In this document: positions 42,924-52,155 of the stretch, piece by piece
Numbering within the stretch: the stretch's first letter is position 1
Layout: each line of letters starts with the position of its first letter
DNA from: G965220305 sp965220305
GTDB lineage: Bacteria > Chloroflexota > Dehalococcoidia > Lucifugimonadales > UBA3495
Length of the DNA: 64,000 bases
NCBI GenBank assembly: GCA_965220305.1
Contig: OZ244817.1
Location: 930,001 to 994,000, forward strand
Reading direction: 5' to 3'
The notes under the pieces: generated by a model
The model's input: the letters and a program-made list of their open reading frames with translations, nothing else
Told to the model about the DNA's origin: nothing
The model's database searches: none
Position numbers and translations under genes: made by a program

Positions 42924-45431
42924 ATGACCACCATCACCGCCGCGCAACCGCCGCCCCAACCCTGGGCCCACCAGAGCAGGGCCCTGGAGTTCATCCGGGA
43001 CAAGCCCGGGGCCATGCTGGCCATGGAGATGGGGACCGGGAAGGACCTCGACGACAACACCCCCATCGCAACCACGGAGGGATGGACTCGCATGGGAGAA
43101 CTGCAGGTCGGACAGCAAGTCTTCGACGAGCGCGGGCAGGTCTGCAACGTCACCAGGGTGTTCCCGCAGGGAGAACGCCCGGTGTACGACGTCGCCTTCG
43201 ACGATGGGACGGTCATCACCGCAGGACACGAGCACCTCTGGGTCACCCACAGCCGGAGGGCCAGGACCCACAAGGGCCGGGCGGCCCGGGAGAACTGGGC
43301 ATCACAGCTGATGCCGATAACCACACAGGAGATCCGGGAGTCTCTGGTCCACCAGAGAGGGAACCTCGAGGAGTCGATGCACTCCATACCGACCGCCATG
43401 CCGCTGGAAATGCCGGAGGCGGACCTGCCCCTGGACCCCTACATCCTTGGCCTCTGGTTGGGGGACGGGCCATCCAGGGCCCCCGAAATCACCTGCCATG
43501 TCGATGACGAGCCCCACCACCGGGAGGCGGTCAGCGCCGCCGGCGAGAACTGGAGACCCAGGAACCGCACGGGGAACACCCTGACCTGCACGATGGCGGG
43601 AGAGCCCAAGCCCCCGATGTCCACCAGGTTGAAGTCCATCGGAGTCCTCGAGAACAAGCACATTCCCCACATGTACCTGCGGGCCAGCGTCAAGCAGCGC
43701 ACGAAGCTCATGCTGGGGCTGATGGACACCGACGGCTACATAAGCCCGGAAGCGGGAACCGCGCAGTTTGTCTCCACAGGGGAGAGGCTGGCGCAGGACT
43801 TCCTGGAACTCGCCCTGTCCCTGGGACAGAAGGCCACCATGACGCAGGGGGAAGCCAAGCTTAACGGCAGAGTCACATCCCCCAAGTGGAGCGTGCAGTT
43901 CTCACCCACCCAGCAGGTCACGGAAGCGCCGGAACCCTTCCTGCAGAACCCGCACGAAAGGGACCTGAGCCGGACGGACCAGAGGTACATCAGGGACGTC
44001 ACCCCATCGGGAACCGTCACCACCACCTGCATCACCGTGGACTCCCCCTCAGGACTCTTCCTGGCGGGGTGCCAGATGGTGCCGACCCACAACACCAGAG
44101 TCGCCATAGACCACATGGAGGAGCTGGAAGCCCGACGCACCCTGGTGCTAGCGCCCCTGTCGGTGGTGGACCACGTATGGCCCAGGGAGATACGGACCCA
44201 CGGGCGACGACTCACCACCATCATATCCCTGGGAGACAAATTCCCCAACGTCCGGGCAAAGCTGAAGCAGGCCGCGGAGGGCCTGGCCCTGGCCACCGCC
44301 CGGAAGGGACCCGCCGTGGTCATAGTCAACTACGAGTCAGCCTGCCGGGAACCCCTGGCCGAGTGGCTGAAGAGCATCCACTGGGACCTATTCGTCATGG
44401 ACGAGGCGCATCGCCTGAAGAGCCCATCGGGCCAGATAAGCCGGTTCGCCTCCCAGGTGGCCGACCGCTCCGCCCGCCGGCTCGCCCTCACCGGCACCCC
44501 CATGCCCCACAGCCCGCTGGACATCTACGCCCAGTACCGGGCCATCGACAAGCGGGTGTACGGAGTCAACTACGGGGCCTTCAAGACCCGCTACGCCGAG
44601 TTCGAGACGGTGGGGAAACCCATCACCACGGTGGACGAGCACGGCAACGAGGAGACCCGGCTGCCCCAAGCGGTCTCCGGCTACCAGAACCTGGACGAAC
44701 TGAACCGGAAGTTCTACAGCCTGGCCTTCCGGGTCACCGCCGCGGAGACGCTGGACCTGCCCGGCGCCATCGAGACCTACACCCACGTGGAACTGGGCAA
44801 GAAAGCCCGCCGGCTCTACGACCAGATGGCTGCCAGCTTCATCGCGGAGCTGGAGACCGGGGAGAAAATCACCGCGGCCAACGCCCTGGCCCGGCTGGTC
44901 CGGTTCCAGCAGCTCACCTCGGGCTTCGCCGCAACCCCTGAGGGCAAGATCATAGAGGTGGACGAAGCCAAGGCCAAGGCGCTGGCCGACATCCTGGAGG
45001 ACCTGCCCCGGCGCGAGCCGGTGGTGATATTCGTCAGGTTCCAGAACGACCTGGACGCCATCGCCAGGATTGCCGGGAAGATGAAGCGTCCCCATTACGA
45101 GATATCCGGCAGGGTGAAGAACCTGGAAGAGTGGAACGACCACGGAGGGGTCCTGGCAGTGCAGATTCAGGCCGGGGGCCTGGGACTGGACCTGACGGCA
45201 TCCCGCTACTGCGTCTACTACAGCCTGGGGTTCAGCCTGGGGGACTACCTGCAGAGCATTGCCCGGCTGCACCGGCCCGGGCAGACCAGCATGGTGGACT
45301 ACATCCACCTGGTGGCCGCCGCATCCATCGACGAGATCATCGTGGGCGCCCTGGCCAACAAGGAGGACGTGGTCAACCGGATCCTGGAGACCAAGGACCT
45401 CACCAACGGAAGTCTCCATCGCAGCCGGTGA
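42924..45431 (+). CDS. SNF2-type DNA helicase with an intein in the P-loop
   Basis: The 835-residue precursor contains a 350-residue intein (residues 41-390). The 485-residue spliced helicase would have MEMGTGK-T (Walker A restored), VMDEAHRLKSP (DEAH box), TGTPMPHSPLDIYAQYR (motif III) and QSIARLHRPGQ (motif VI), typical of compact phage SNF2 proteins that unwind or remodel DNA at replication forks. ATG 42924 is chosen because the helicase homology begins there (AHQSRALEFI); the in-frame sequence back to 42,585 looks non-coding and overlaps alpA. The upstream 290 bases hold no other gene. Confidence 0.88.
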   Translation: MTTITAAQPPPQPWAHQSRALEFIRDKPGAMLAMEMGTGKDLDDNTPIATTEGWTRMGELQVGQQVFDERGQVCNVTRVFPQGERPVYDVAFDDGTVITAGHEHLWVTHSRRARTHKGRAARENWASQLMPITTQEIRESLVHQRGNLEESMHSIPTAMPLEMPEADLPLDPYILGLWLGDGPSRAPEITCHVDDEPHHREAVSAAGENWRPRNRTGNTLTCTMAGEPKPPMSTRLKSIGVLENKHIPHMYLRASVKQRTKLMLGLMDTDGYISPEAGTAQFVSTGERLAQDFLELALSLGQKATMTQGEAKLNGRVTSPKWSVQFSPTQQVTEAPEPFLQNPHERDLSRTDQRYIRDVTPSGTVTTTCITVDSPSGLFLAGCQMVPTHNTRVAIDHMEELEARRTLVLAPLSVVDHVWPREIRTHGRRLTTIISLGDKFPNVRAKLKQAAEGLALATARKGPAVVIVNYESACREPLAEWLKSIHWDLFVMDEAHRLKSPSGQISRFASQVADRSARRLALTGTPMPHSPLDIYAQYRAIDKRVYGVNYGAFKTRYAEFETVGKPITTVDEHGNEETRLPQAVSGYQNLDELNRKFYSLAFRVTAAETLDLPGAIETYTHVELGKKARRLYDQMAASFIAELETGEKITAANALARLVRFQQLTSGFAATPEGKIIEVDEAKAKALADILEDLPRREPVVIFVRFQNDLDAIARIAGKMKRPHYEISGRVKNLEEWNDHGGVLAVQIQAGGLGLDLTASRYCVYYSLGFSLGDYLQSIARLHRPGQTSMVDYIHLVAAASIDEIIVGALANKEDVVNRILETKDLTNGSLHRSR
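43044..44093 (+). other. Intein (class 3-like, LAGLIDADG) within the SNF2 helicase
   Basis: The intein starts at Asp (DLDDNTPIATTEGW) immediately after GTGK and ends PTHN before the Thr of the P-loop. Position 1 is not Cys or Ser. Instead the class 3 W-C-T set is present: Trp66 (GHEHLWV), Cys329 (TTTCITVDSPSG) and Thr348 (PTHN). Two LAGLIDADG motifs are visible (LDPYILGLWLGDG and KLMLGLMDTDG). Snf2 inteins at this kind of site are known class 3 members. Confidence 0.85.
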
Positions 45432-45591
45432 ACGGTGAGGAAACCACAGCATGCCGTTGGACGACGAGCCACGCTGCCAGCCTCCGGTCAATTACAGCGA
45501 AGCGGAATTCTGCTACTGCGGATTGACGCCTCTACCAAAAGAGCAACAGCAGCAAGGCAATAAACCAGAACTTGAAAAACAGGAGAGAGGC

Positions 45592-46116
45592 ATGACTCAA
45601 CAGAGGTTCGAAGACGCCCTTGTGGCCAACCCCGAGGACATCATCGGCGGGGTCAACCCCGGGGAACCCTTCACTGGGGCTGAACCCGGGGAACCCTTTG
45701 ACAAACCCATCACCCTGCAGGACATGACCAACCGGATGATCGAGCTGCACCGGGAGAAGCGCGACCTGAAGACCCGGACGGACAACAACAACGCCGAGAT
45801 CAAACTGCTGGAACCCGTCATCGCCCAGCGGTATGCCGCCCAGCAGATCCAGCAGCAGAAGACCATGAACGGCGAGACGGTCTACCTGCAGCGGGAGCTC
45901 TGGGCCAGCCTGGTGCGGGACGAAAACGGCGACCTGGAGGCCGCCCACCAGGCCCTCCGTGAACACGGTCTGGCCTGGCTGGTGCAGGACAACGTGAACG
46001 GCCAGAAGCTCAGCTCCTGGGTGCGGGAGCAGGAGAGGCAGGAGACGGAGATACCCGAGGACCTGCTGCCCTACCTGAAGATATCCAAACCCTACCGGGT
46101 GAAGGTCCGGCTCTAA
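45592..46116 (+). CDS. Hypothetical phage-type protein, coiled-coil
   Basis: This 174-residue protein is not recognised. An acidic N-terminus with a duplicated PGEPF unit precedes a helical region (MTNRMIELHREKRDLKTRTD with heptad-like spacing). Then come conserved-looking segments EHGLAWLVQDNVNGQKLSSW and EIPEDLLPYLKISKPYRVKV. The layout resembles small phage replication-module proteins. The start at 45592 has CAGGAGAGAGG upstream; an in-frame start at 45451 is less likely. Confidence 0.6.
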   Translation: MTQQRFEDALVANPEDIIGGVNPGEPFTGAEPGEPFDKPITLQDMTNRMIELHREKRDLKTRTDNNNAEIKLLEPVIAQRYAAQQIQQQKTMNGETVYLQRELWASLVRDENGDLEAAHQALREHGLAWLVQDNVNGQKLSSWVREQERQETEIPEDLLPYLKISKPYRVKVRL

Positions 46117-46238
46117 GGTACGGCTCTAAGGAGGAGAGCCCATGGGCCGGGAAACCCGGCGGACCCGGGGAAGAAGCCCGCCTGCAACGCGGACCGTGAC
46201 CGGAACCAGGAAATCCAAGAAAAAACGGGAGAAGAAAT

Positions 46239-47159
46239 ATGCCCAAGAACCAGGAAAACGACCAGAACCAGGAAGGAGCCATCGAGAAGGCCGCCCAGGC
46301 GGCTATCGTCGAGCGGGACCCCTCGGACGTCTCCACCTACCGGATCCTGAACCGGAGCGAGGAAGAAATCGCCAAGGCGATGGACATATTCCAGCACAAC
46401 CTCCGGGGCCAGAAGATCACCGAGCGGGACTTGCGCCGGGTCAAGGTGCCCCCCCAGGGGATCACCATCTGGAGCATACCCACCACCGAGGGCGACATCC
46501 ACACCGAGGAGATCACCGGCATCCTGGTCGAGTACACCACCCCCCGGGCCTACTGGGACAAGCCGATGGACCCCAACACCTTGACGCCCCCCAATTGCAG
46601 CAGCCCCGACGGGGTGAAGGGCATCGGCGACCCCGGCGGAGCCTGCTACCTCTGCCCCTTCAGCAAGTACGGCTCCGACCCCAGGGAGGACAGCAACGGA
46701 CAAGCCTGCAAGGAAAAGCGGATGCTCTTCCTGCTGCGCCCCGACAGTCTGCTGCCCCTGGTGGTGCAGGCCCCCAGCACCAGCATCCGGAACGTCTTCG
46801 ACTACACCATGGGGCTGGCCAACGAGGAGGAGGTCCTCTTCCACAACGTCTACACCATGCTGACGCTGGAGAAGGTCAACGCCGGAGGAGGGATCGACTT
46901 CGGCAAGGTCGTCCTGAAGAACGTGGGAAGGGTGCCGGAGGAATACCACTCCGCGCTGGAAATCTACCGGAACAAACTGTCCAACATCATCGGCGCCCAG
47001 GAAATGGAGGTACTCCCCGACGACGAGAACGAAACGGCGGAGAGCCAGGGTGACGAGGCCGCTCCTCCGCCGGAGGATGGACCCGAACCCACCGGGGAAG
47101 AGCCCCCGGCGGGAGCGGAGAAGGAACCCGAAGCCGGCAGGGAAGAAGCCGTAGCCTAG
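46239..47159 (+). CDS. Hypothetical phage protein with four-cysteine knuckle
   Basis: This 306-residue protein has a central Cys cluster, PPNCSSPDG, GACYLCPFSKYGSD and GQACKEKRMLFLL (about residues 119-165), probably binding zinc or a cluster. A strand-helix domain follows (VFDYTMGLANEEEVLFHN, VVLKNVGRVPEEY) and a low-complexity acidic Pro/Glu tail (last 60 residues). The cysteine pattern recalls phage proteins located beside helicase and primase genes, where ssDNA binding is one possibility. GGGAGAAG precedes the ATG. Confidence 0.6.
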   Translation: MPKNQENDQNQEGAIEKAAQAAIVERDPSDVSTYRILNRSEEEIAKAMDIFQHNLRGQKITERDLRRVKVPPQGITIWSIPTTEGDIHTEEITGILVEYTTPRAYWDKPMDPNTLTPPNCSSPDGVKGIGDPGGACYLCPFSKYGSDPREDSNGQACKEKRMLFLLRPDSLLPLVVQAPSTSIRNVFDYTMGLANEEEVLFHNVYTMLTLEKVNAGGGIDFGKVVLKNVGRVPEEYHSALEIYRNKLSNIIGAQEMEVLPDDENETAESQGDEAAPPPEDGPEPTGEEPPAGAEKEPEAGREEAVA

Positions 47160-47257
47160 ACCAAGCCAAAGGCCAGCTTCCACTCCACACCACCTCCCGG
47201 ACGGGGGACAGTCCCCGGTCCGGGAGGTGGGAAAAGACTGACGCATAGGAGCGGGAG

Positions 47258-48970
47258 ATGAGAACTCCCAGAGAATTTCTGACGGCGCTGTGGGGCGACC
47301 CACCGCCGGGAGTAATCCTAATCTGGACCCTGCCCAAGAAGGAATCCCACTGGTCCACCAAGTTGAATCCGGTCAACCAGGACATGGAGCGTCACGCCCA
47401 TGAGGACGTCTACACCGGCGTGGGCATCGCCAACCGGAACCGGGCCCGGTTCACCAGCCAGAACAAACTGACCGAGGAAGAGGTGGGAGGGCTGGCGGGG
47501 ATGTGGGCCGACATCGACTGGGCTCACCCGGTGCACCGGAAGCCGAACCTCCCCCCAACACTGGAGAACGCGATGGAGACACTGGAGGAGGCCCAGTTCG
47601 AACCGACCCTGTTGGTAAACAGCGGCCACGGCCTCCAGGCCTGGTGGCTCTTCGAGAGTCCCTGGATGTTCCACAGCCCCGAGGACCACGAACTGGGACG
47701 GCGCGCCGCCCAGTGGTGGCACCAGCACGTCAAGGGCCTCTACACCGCCCGGGGGTGGACCACCGACTCGGTGTTCAACCTGGACCGGATCATGCGGCTG
47801 CCCGGAACCTGGAATAACCGAATCCCCGGAGAGCGCAAAGCCGTCGAGGTCATCCGCGAGACAGACCGGCGCTACACGCCCTACGACTTCCTGGACCTGA
47901 TCCCGGATGACTTCCAGACCTCGACCCCGCCACCGGGCAGGACCGGAACCCGGGGGCGAGGGCAGAACCACCGGGTGACCGGGGAAAACAGCGGAAATGG
48001 AGGGCTGGAGCTGAACCCCGACGCAGAGCCCTCCGCAGTCCGGCTGGAGGCCCTCCTGAAGGCCAACCCCAAGTTCCGCAAGAGTTGGGAACAGGACCGC
48101 ACCGACATGAGCGACCAGTCAGCATCGGCCTACAACCTGTCGCTGGCCACCATGGCCATACGGGCCGGATGGCCGGACCAGGAGGTGGTGAACCTGCTGA
48201 TCTGCTGGCGCCGCCAGCACAACCACAACCTGAAGCTCCGGGAGGGATACTACGTAATCACCATAGACAAGGCGAAGGAACCCTTCGCGACAGCCGAGGC
48301 GGAAGAGCAGTTGGACGATGCGCTCCGCCAGCCCCCGGAGGACCAACCCGAGGTCCTGAAGGACAACCTGGACACCCTCTTAACGGTGAACATCATCCGC
48401 ATCGTCAAGTATCTGGGGGACCCACCCGTCTACTACATGTACACCCAACAGGGAGACATCACCCTGGGAGAGATCGACAGCATCACCTCGCAGAAAAAGT
48501 TCCGGGACCGGGTAGCCGCCGCCACCGGCGTGTGGATACCCGCCGTGTCCCGAAAGGCATGGGACCAACGGGTCCAAGCGATATTGCTGGTCTGCGAGGA
48601 CATCGATGTCGGAGACGCCAGCCACCCAACCCAAGAGACCGCCGCCTGGCTGGACGAGTACCTGCTGGAGAAACCGCCCCGGGAGGAGAACGAATGGAAG
48701 AAAGCCGCAGAGGTCAAACTGCCCTTCATCCATGATGAGAAGGTCCACATCTTCCTGGACGACTTCCGTCGATGGCTGGACCTGACGATGGGACACCAGA
48801 TAACAGCCTACTTCCTGAGCCTGCGGCTTCAGCAGTGCAATGTGGCACTGGATAAGGTCAATCTCACAATCGGAAATGGCAGAACCTCGCGGAGCTGCTG
48901 GGAACTGCCGCGGGGATTTCAAACCCGCAACGAACAGACCCCCGATCCCGAGGGGTTGGACAACCCCTGA
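47258..48970 (+). CDS. AEP-type primase/replication protein
   Basis: This 570-residue protein resembles phage and plasmid archaeo-eukaryotic primases. The N-terminal half shows the catalytic acidic pair in GMWADIDWAHP, the histidine motif VNSGHGLQAWWLFE, and the basic motif NLDRIMRLPGTWNNR. The C-terminal half contains a helical primase-associated region (ATMAIRAGWPDQEVVNLLIC), then an all-alpha region with no NTPase motif. It therefore probably synthesises primers but leaves unwinding to the SNF2 and UvrD helicases nearby. AGGAGCGGGAG precedes the ATG. Confidence 0.75.
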   Translation: MRTPREFLTALWGDPPPGVILIWTLPKKESHWSTKLNPVNQDMERHAHEDVYTGVGIANRNRARFTSQNKLTEEEVGGLAGMWADIDWAHPVHRKPNLPPTLENAMETLEEAQFEPTLLVNSGHGLQAWWLFESPWMFHSPEDHELGRRAAQWWHQHVKGLYTARGWTTDSVFNLDRIMRLPGTWNNRIPGERKAVEVIRETDRRYTPYDFLDLIPDDFQTSTPPPGRTGTRGRGQNHRVTGENSGNGGLELNPDAEPSAVRLEALLKANPKFRKSWEQDRTDMSDQSASAYNLSLATMAIRAGWPDQEVVNLLICWRRQHNHNLKLREGYYVITIDKAKEPFATAEAEEQLDDALRQPPEDQPEVLKDNLDTLLTVNIIRIVKYLGDPPVYYMYTQQGDITLGEIDSITSQKKFRDRVAAATGVWIPAVSRKAWDQRVQAILLVCEDIDVGDASHPTQETAAWLDEYLLEKPPREENEWKKAAEVKLPFIHDEKVHIFLDDFRRWLDLTMGHQITAYFLSLRLQQCNVALDKVNLTIGNGRTSRSCWELPRGFQTRNEQTPDPEGLDNP

Positions 48971-49057
48971 GTAGTCGAGTAACCGAAGCAACGAATTAAA
49001 CTTTTATTTTGCAGAAATACAAAATTGAGACCCGTTACTTCGGTTACTCGACTACTC
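48969..49057. repeat. Inverted repeat around an AT-rich spacer; candidate origin or terminator
   Basis: GAGTAGTCGAGTAACCGAAG (48969-48988) is perfectly inverted at 49038-49057. With one mismatch the arms extend to 25 bp (48969-48993 and 49033-49057). The spacer is AT-rich (TTAAACTTTTATTTTGC). GAGTAACC recurs in both arms, at 49,224 and, as GAGTAATC, at 49,235. Placed between primase and helicase genes, it could be an origin with iterons; a bidirectional terminator is the simpler alternative. Confidence 0.45.
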
Positions 49058-49219
49058 ATACCCACTGTTTTACCTCTTTACCAACCACTAAGCAGAAAAA
49101 ACGTATACACAGAGAACAACGCAATAAACAGAAACGCCGTATATGACTGAAACCGTCGCCGGCGCGAAAAGACAGGCGATGGAGCCGAAGAAGCCGAGCC
49201 TGCGAGTAGCCAATTGGGC

Positions 49220-49242
49220 CAATGAGTAACCAATGAGTAATC
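49220..49242 (+). repeat. Tandem direct repeat CCAATGAGTAAYC
   Basis: CCAATGAGTAAC is followed directly by CCAATGAGTAATC, sharing the GAGTAAYC core with the inverted repeat 170 bases upstream. It overlaps the start codon of the UvrD-like gene, so it may also affect that gene's expression. Confidence 0.45.
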
Positions 49243-51809
49243 ACTTAGGGAGCGCAAGCAAGGTCCTGGAGCGAGTTGAGAAAACGATGCAAGAAGCAGG
49301 AAACACCCAGCCGGAGGCCACCGAGTACCGGGTGGTCGGACCGCCGGGATGCGGCAAGACCACCTGGTTGGGAGCCGAGGTGGAACAGGCTGTGGAATCG
49401 GGGATGAGCGTGCTCATATCCTCGCTGACCAAGGCAGCAGCCACGGAGATCGGCGGGAGAGACCTGCCCGTCAGCTTCGACTCCCTGGGAACCCTCCACT
49501 CCCACTGCTACCACGCCCTGGGAAGGCCGGAGATCGCGGAGGGACGGGAACACCTCCAGCAGTGGAACGAGGACGAGCGAGAATACCGGCTGAGCCTGGG
49601 TTCCAACGACCTGGGAGAGAAGATTGACGGCGACAACCTGGAGCCCTCGCGGGAGACCATCGGAGACCGACTGATGGAGATGTACCAGATATGCCGGGCC
49701 CGGATGATGGAAACCGAGCGGATGCCCGCCCAAGTACAGGCCTTCGCCCAGCGCTGGAACGACTGGAAGGAAGCCAACGGGCTGACGGACTTCACCGGCC
49801 TCATCGAGACCTGCCTGCAGGAAATCCCAACAGCGCCCAACAGCCCGGACGTGATGTTCGTGGACGAAGCCCAAGACCTCGACCTGCTGGAGATGTCCCT
49901 CATTCGGAAGTGGGGTTCCCAGTCCAAGAGCCTCTACATCGTAGGTGACCCAGACCAGGCTATCTTCACCTGGAGGGGAGCCGACCCCAGCGCCTTCACT
50001 GCATCACAGATCCCGGAGGAGCGCCGATGGGTGCTATCCCAGTCCTACCGGGTTCCCATCGCCGTTCACGCCCAGGCCATCCGGTGGATCAGCCAAATGG
50101 CAGGCCGGGAGAAGGTGGACTATCTACCCCGGGACCACGAGGGAGAAGTACGACAGATACGGGCCAATTGGACAAAGCCAGAGGCAGCAGTGGCCGACGC
50201 CGAGCAATACCTGGAACGGGGCCTGAGCGTGATGTTCCTCGCGTCCTGCTCCTACATGCTCCAACCACTGATACGTACCCTGCGGGAGACGGGAACCCCC
50301 TTCCACAACCCCTATCGAAGGCGCAACGGCGCGTGGAACCCGCTGCAGCGCCGCTGGGGGCAGACCACCACCGCCGACCGGATGCTGGCATTCCTGCAGA
50401 TGAGCCGGGGAGGGATGTGGACCGCCGAGGAGGTGAACCGCTGGACGGACCTGGTGAAGGTAAAAGGGGTGTTGAACGCCAACGGGAGGAAGGTGATCAA
50501 GCAAATGGTGGACGGGGAATACGGAAGCGCCGACTGGGACGACATCCACGCCGCGTTCACCGAGGAAGCGGTGGAGGCCGGACTGACGGGAGACCTGGAG
50601 TGGTTCGAACAACACCTGACCTCGGCCAAGAAGACAGCGGCGAAATTCCCCCTGGCCATCATCAAAAACCGGGGACCGGAGCGCCTCAACGAGACGCCCA
50701 GAACATTTGTCGGAACAGTGCACTGTTCTCCGGGAGACGAACTAATATTCACCACCAACGGGTGGGTCAGGATGGAAGACCTGGACCCGGCATGGCACCG
50801 GTTGCCCAGCCACCGGCGGAGCAAGAACGAGATGACCTGGGGAGGAACCAAAACCATCAGCAGCGAGGGTTTCGACTTCAAGAAGTCCGACAGAACCTAC
50901 CAGGGCAAGCTCACGGTCATCGAAACCGAAAGGAGCAGAACCCGGGTAACACCGAACCACAGACTCCCCGTCTGCCTGGGCGACGAGTTCTACGAGAAGT
51001 GGTGCTGCTACCTCATGCGGAAGGGAAACTGGTGGCGGATAGGAATGTGCACCACTGCGCACAAACCCTACAGGTCAGAAGGAGTTTCGGGAAGACTCGC
51101 CACGGAACAGGCCGATGACGGGTGGATTCTGAGCATCCACGAGACCAGGGAAGCAGCCAGCATGGCGGAGGCCGTCTGGCAGGCAAGCTACGGCATCCCG
51201 GGAATAACCTTCAGGGCAGCCAAAAACCGCAAGCTCAGCAACCAGCAACTTGAGGAGATCCACGAGTCCACCAAAGACATCGTGGGACGGAGGGTCGAAA
51301 AGCTCTTCAGGGAAACCAACCTGCAGGAAAACCAACCCCTCTACACCAGGGCAGCCCTGGACGGAGACGAGGACAAGAAGAAGACGGTAGGACACATATT
51401 CACCACGGCAGCCGGCAACCTGACGCCCCTATCGGGGCGCATCAAAGCGTTGATCCCCAAGACCGAGTTCCTGGAGCGAAGGGAGAAGAAGAAAAACGGA
51501 AACCCGGCACTGATGACCGCGACGGTGTCCTTGGAAGATTTCGACGGAACCGTCTACGGGCTGGACGTGCCGCCGTACCACCACTACATCTCAGGCGGAA
51601 CAGTGGTGCACAACTCCGTCAAGGGCGCCGAGGCGGATGTGGTCTACCTGTTCTCCGACATCAGCAGGGCCGGGATGCGGGAATGGAAGGGCAACGCGGA
51701 ACAAAAAGCCTCGGTTTACCGGCTCTTCTACGTCGCCATGACCCGGGCCAAGGACACCCTGGTGCTGACGGAACCCTCAAGCCAATACGCCGTCGACCTG
51801 GGCATCTGA
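49233..51809 (+). CDS. UvrD/Rep-like superfamily 1 helicase with an intein
   Basis: The 858-residue precursor carries a 297-residue intein (residues 498-794). The 561-residue helicase has RVVGPPGCGKTTWLGAEVE (Walker A), DVMFVDEAQDLDLLEMSLI (DEAQD box), IVGDPDQAIFTWRGADP (motif III), WVLSQSYRVP (motif IV), GTVH-SVKGAEADVVYLF (joined after splicing) and RLFYVAMTRAKDTLVL (motif VI). It acts as a 3'-5' DNA helicase in other systems. The start codon lies inside a direct repeat and no clear Shine-Dalgarno precedes it. Confidence 0.9.
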   Translation: MSNHLGSASKVLERVEKTMQEAGNTQPEATEYRVVGPPGCGKTTWLGAEVEQAVESGMSVLISSLTKAAATEIGGRDLPVSFDSLGTLHSHCYHALGRPEIAEGREHLQQWNEDEREYRLSLGSNDLGEKIDGDNLEPSRETIGDRLMEMYQICRARMMETERMPAQVQAFAQRWNDWKEANGLTDFTGLIETCLQEIPTAPNSPDVMFVDEAQDLDLLEMSLIRKWGSQSKSLYIVGDPDQAIFTWRGADPSAFTASQIPEERRWVLSQSYRVPIAVHAQAIRWISQMAGREKVDYLPRDHEGEVRQIRANWTKPEAAVADAEQYLERGLSVMFLASCSYMLQPLIRTLRETGTPFHNPYRRRNGAWNPLQRRWGQTTTADRMLAFLQMSRGGMWTAEEVNRWTDLVKVKGVLNANGRKVIKQMVDGEYGSADWDDIHAAFTEEAVEAGLTGDLEWFEQHLTSAKKTAAKFPLAIIKNRGPERLNETPRTFVGTVHCSPGDELIFTTNGWVRMEDLDPAWHRLPSHRRSKNEMTWGGTKTISSEGFDFKKSDRTYQGKLTVIETERSRTRVTPNHRLPVCLGDEFYEKWCCYLMRKGNWWRIGMCTTAHKPYRSEGVSGRLATEQADDGWILSIHETREAASMAEAVWQASYGIPGITFRAAKNRKLSNQQLEEIHESTKDIVGRRVEKLFRETNLQENQPLYTRAALDGDEDKKKTVGHIFTTAAGNLTPLSGRIKALIPKTEFLERREKKKNGNPALMTATVSLEDFDGTVYGLDVPPYHHYISGGTVVHNSVKGAEADVVYLFSDISRAGMREWKGNAEQKASVYRLFYVAMTRAKDTLVLTEPSSQYAVDLGI
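50724..51614 (+). other. Intein within the UvrD-like helicase, without LAGLIDADG motifs
   Basis: The intein begins CSPGDELIFTTNGW and ends TVYGLDVPPYHHYIS...VVHN before Ser of SVKG, so it is a class 1 intein with Cys1, TPNH in block B, His-Asn at the end and Ser +1. The middle has no LAGLIDADG. Instead residues 94-160 read CCYLMRKGNWWRIGM, RLATEQADDGWILSIH and SMAEAVWQASYGI, which loosely follow a GIY-YIG nuclease pattern. Confidence 0.8.
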
Positions 51810-51941
51810 GAACGCCTGCGGAAATGCCCCCAGGGGCCTCCAGGAAGCCCAGGAGGGCGACTCAGGTGTGGGAACCACAAAGTACCCCAGGGATCCCTGA
51901 GAGCTGGAAAAAGCAATCCAAGCAAAAAGGGACCAGGGGGG

Positions 51942-52115
51942 ATGGACATGGCCAAGTTGGAGACGGGCAACGCCAGAGGATGGAGAGCCAGAAGGACCTC
52001 GGAGCGGCCGAAGTCGAGATGGACTGGAAGAAAGCTCGCATCCAGGACCAGCAGGAAGCGACGGACCAGACACAAGAACGCGGAGATGGCCCTGAGACAC
52101 AAAGGACTGCTCTGA
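51942..52115 (+). CDS. Possible small basic protein
   Basis: A 57-codon frame (MDMAKLETGNARGWRARRT...) sits in the 346-base gap after the UvrD-like gene, behind GGGGGG. It is very rich in Arg, Lys and Thr, which may only reflect base composition. No homology can be stated. The rest of 51,810-52,155 holds nothing recognised. Confidence 0.25.
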   Translation: MDMAKLETGNARGWRARRTSERPKSRWTGRKLASRTSRKRRTRHKNAEMALRHKGLL

Positions 52116-52155
52116 AGCCAGGGAAGGATGAAAAACGGACGGAGGGAAAAGGAAG

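Noticed and set aside
43886..44941. Long + strand frame overlapping the SNF2 gene
   Set aside because: Its Arg/Pro/Gly-rich translation is a GC-rich shadow of the helicase frame.
46142..47053. 303-codon frame overlapping the four-cysteine protein
   Set aside because: It is a shifted-frame shadow; the frame starting at 46,239 has conserved-looking motifs and a ribosome-binding site.
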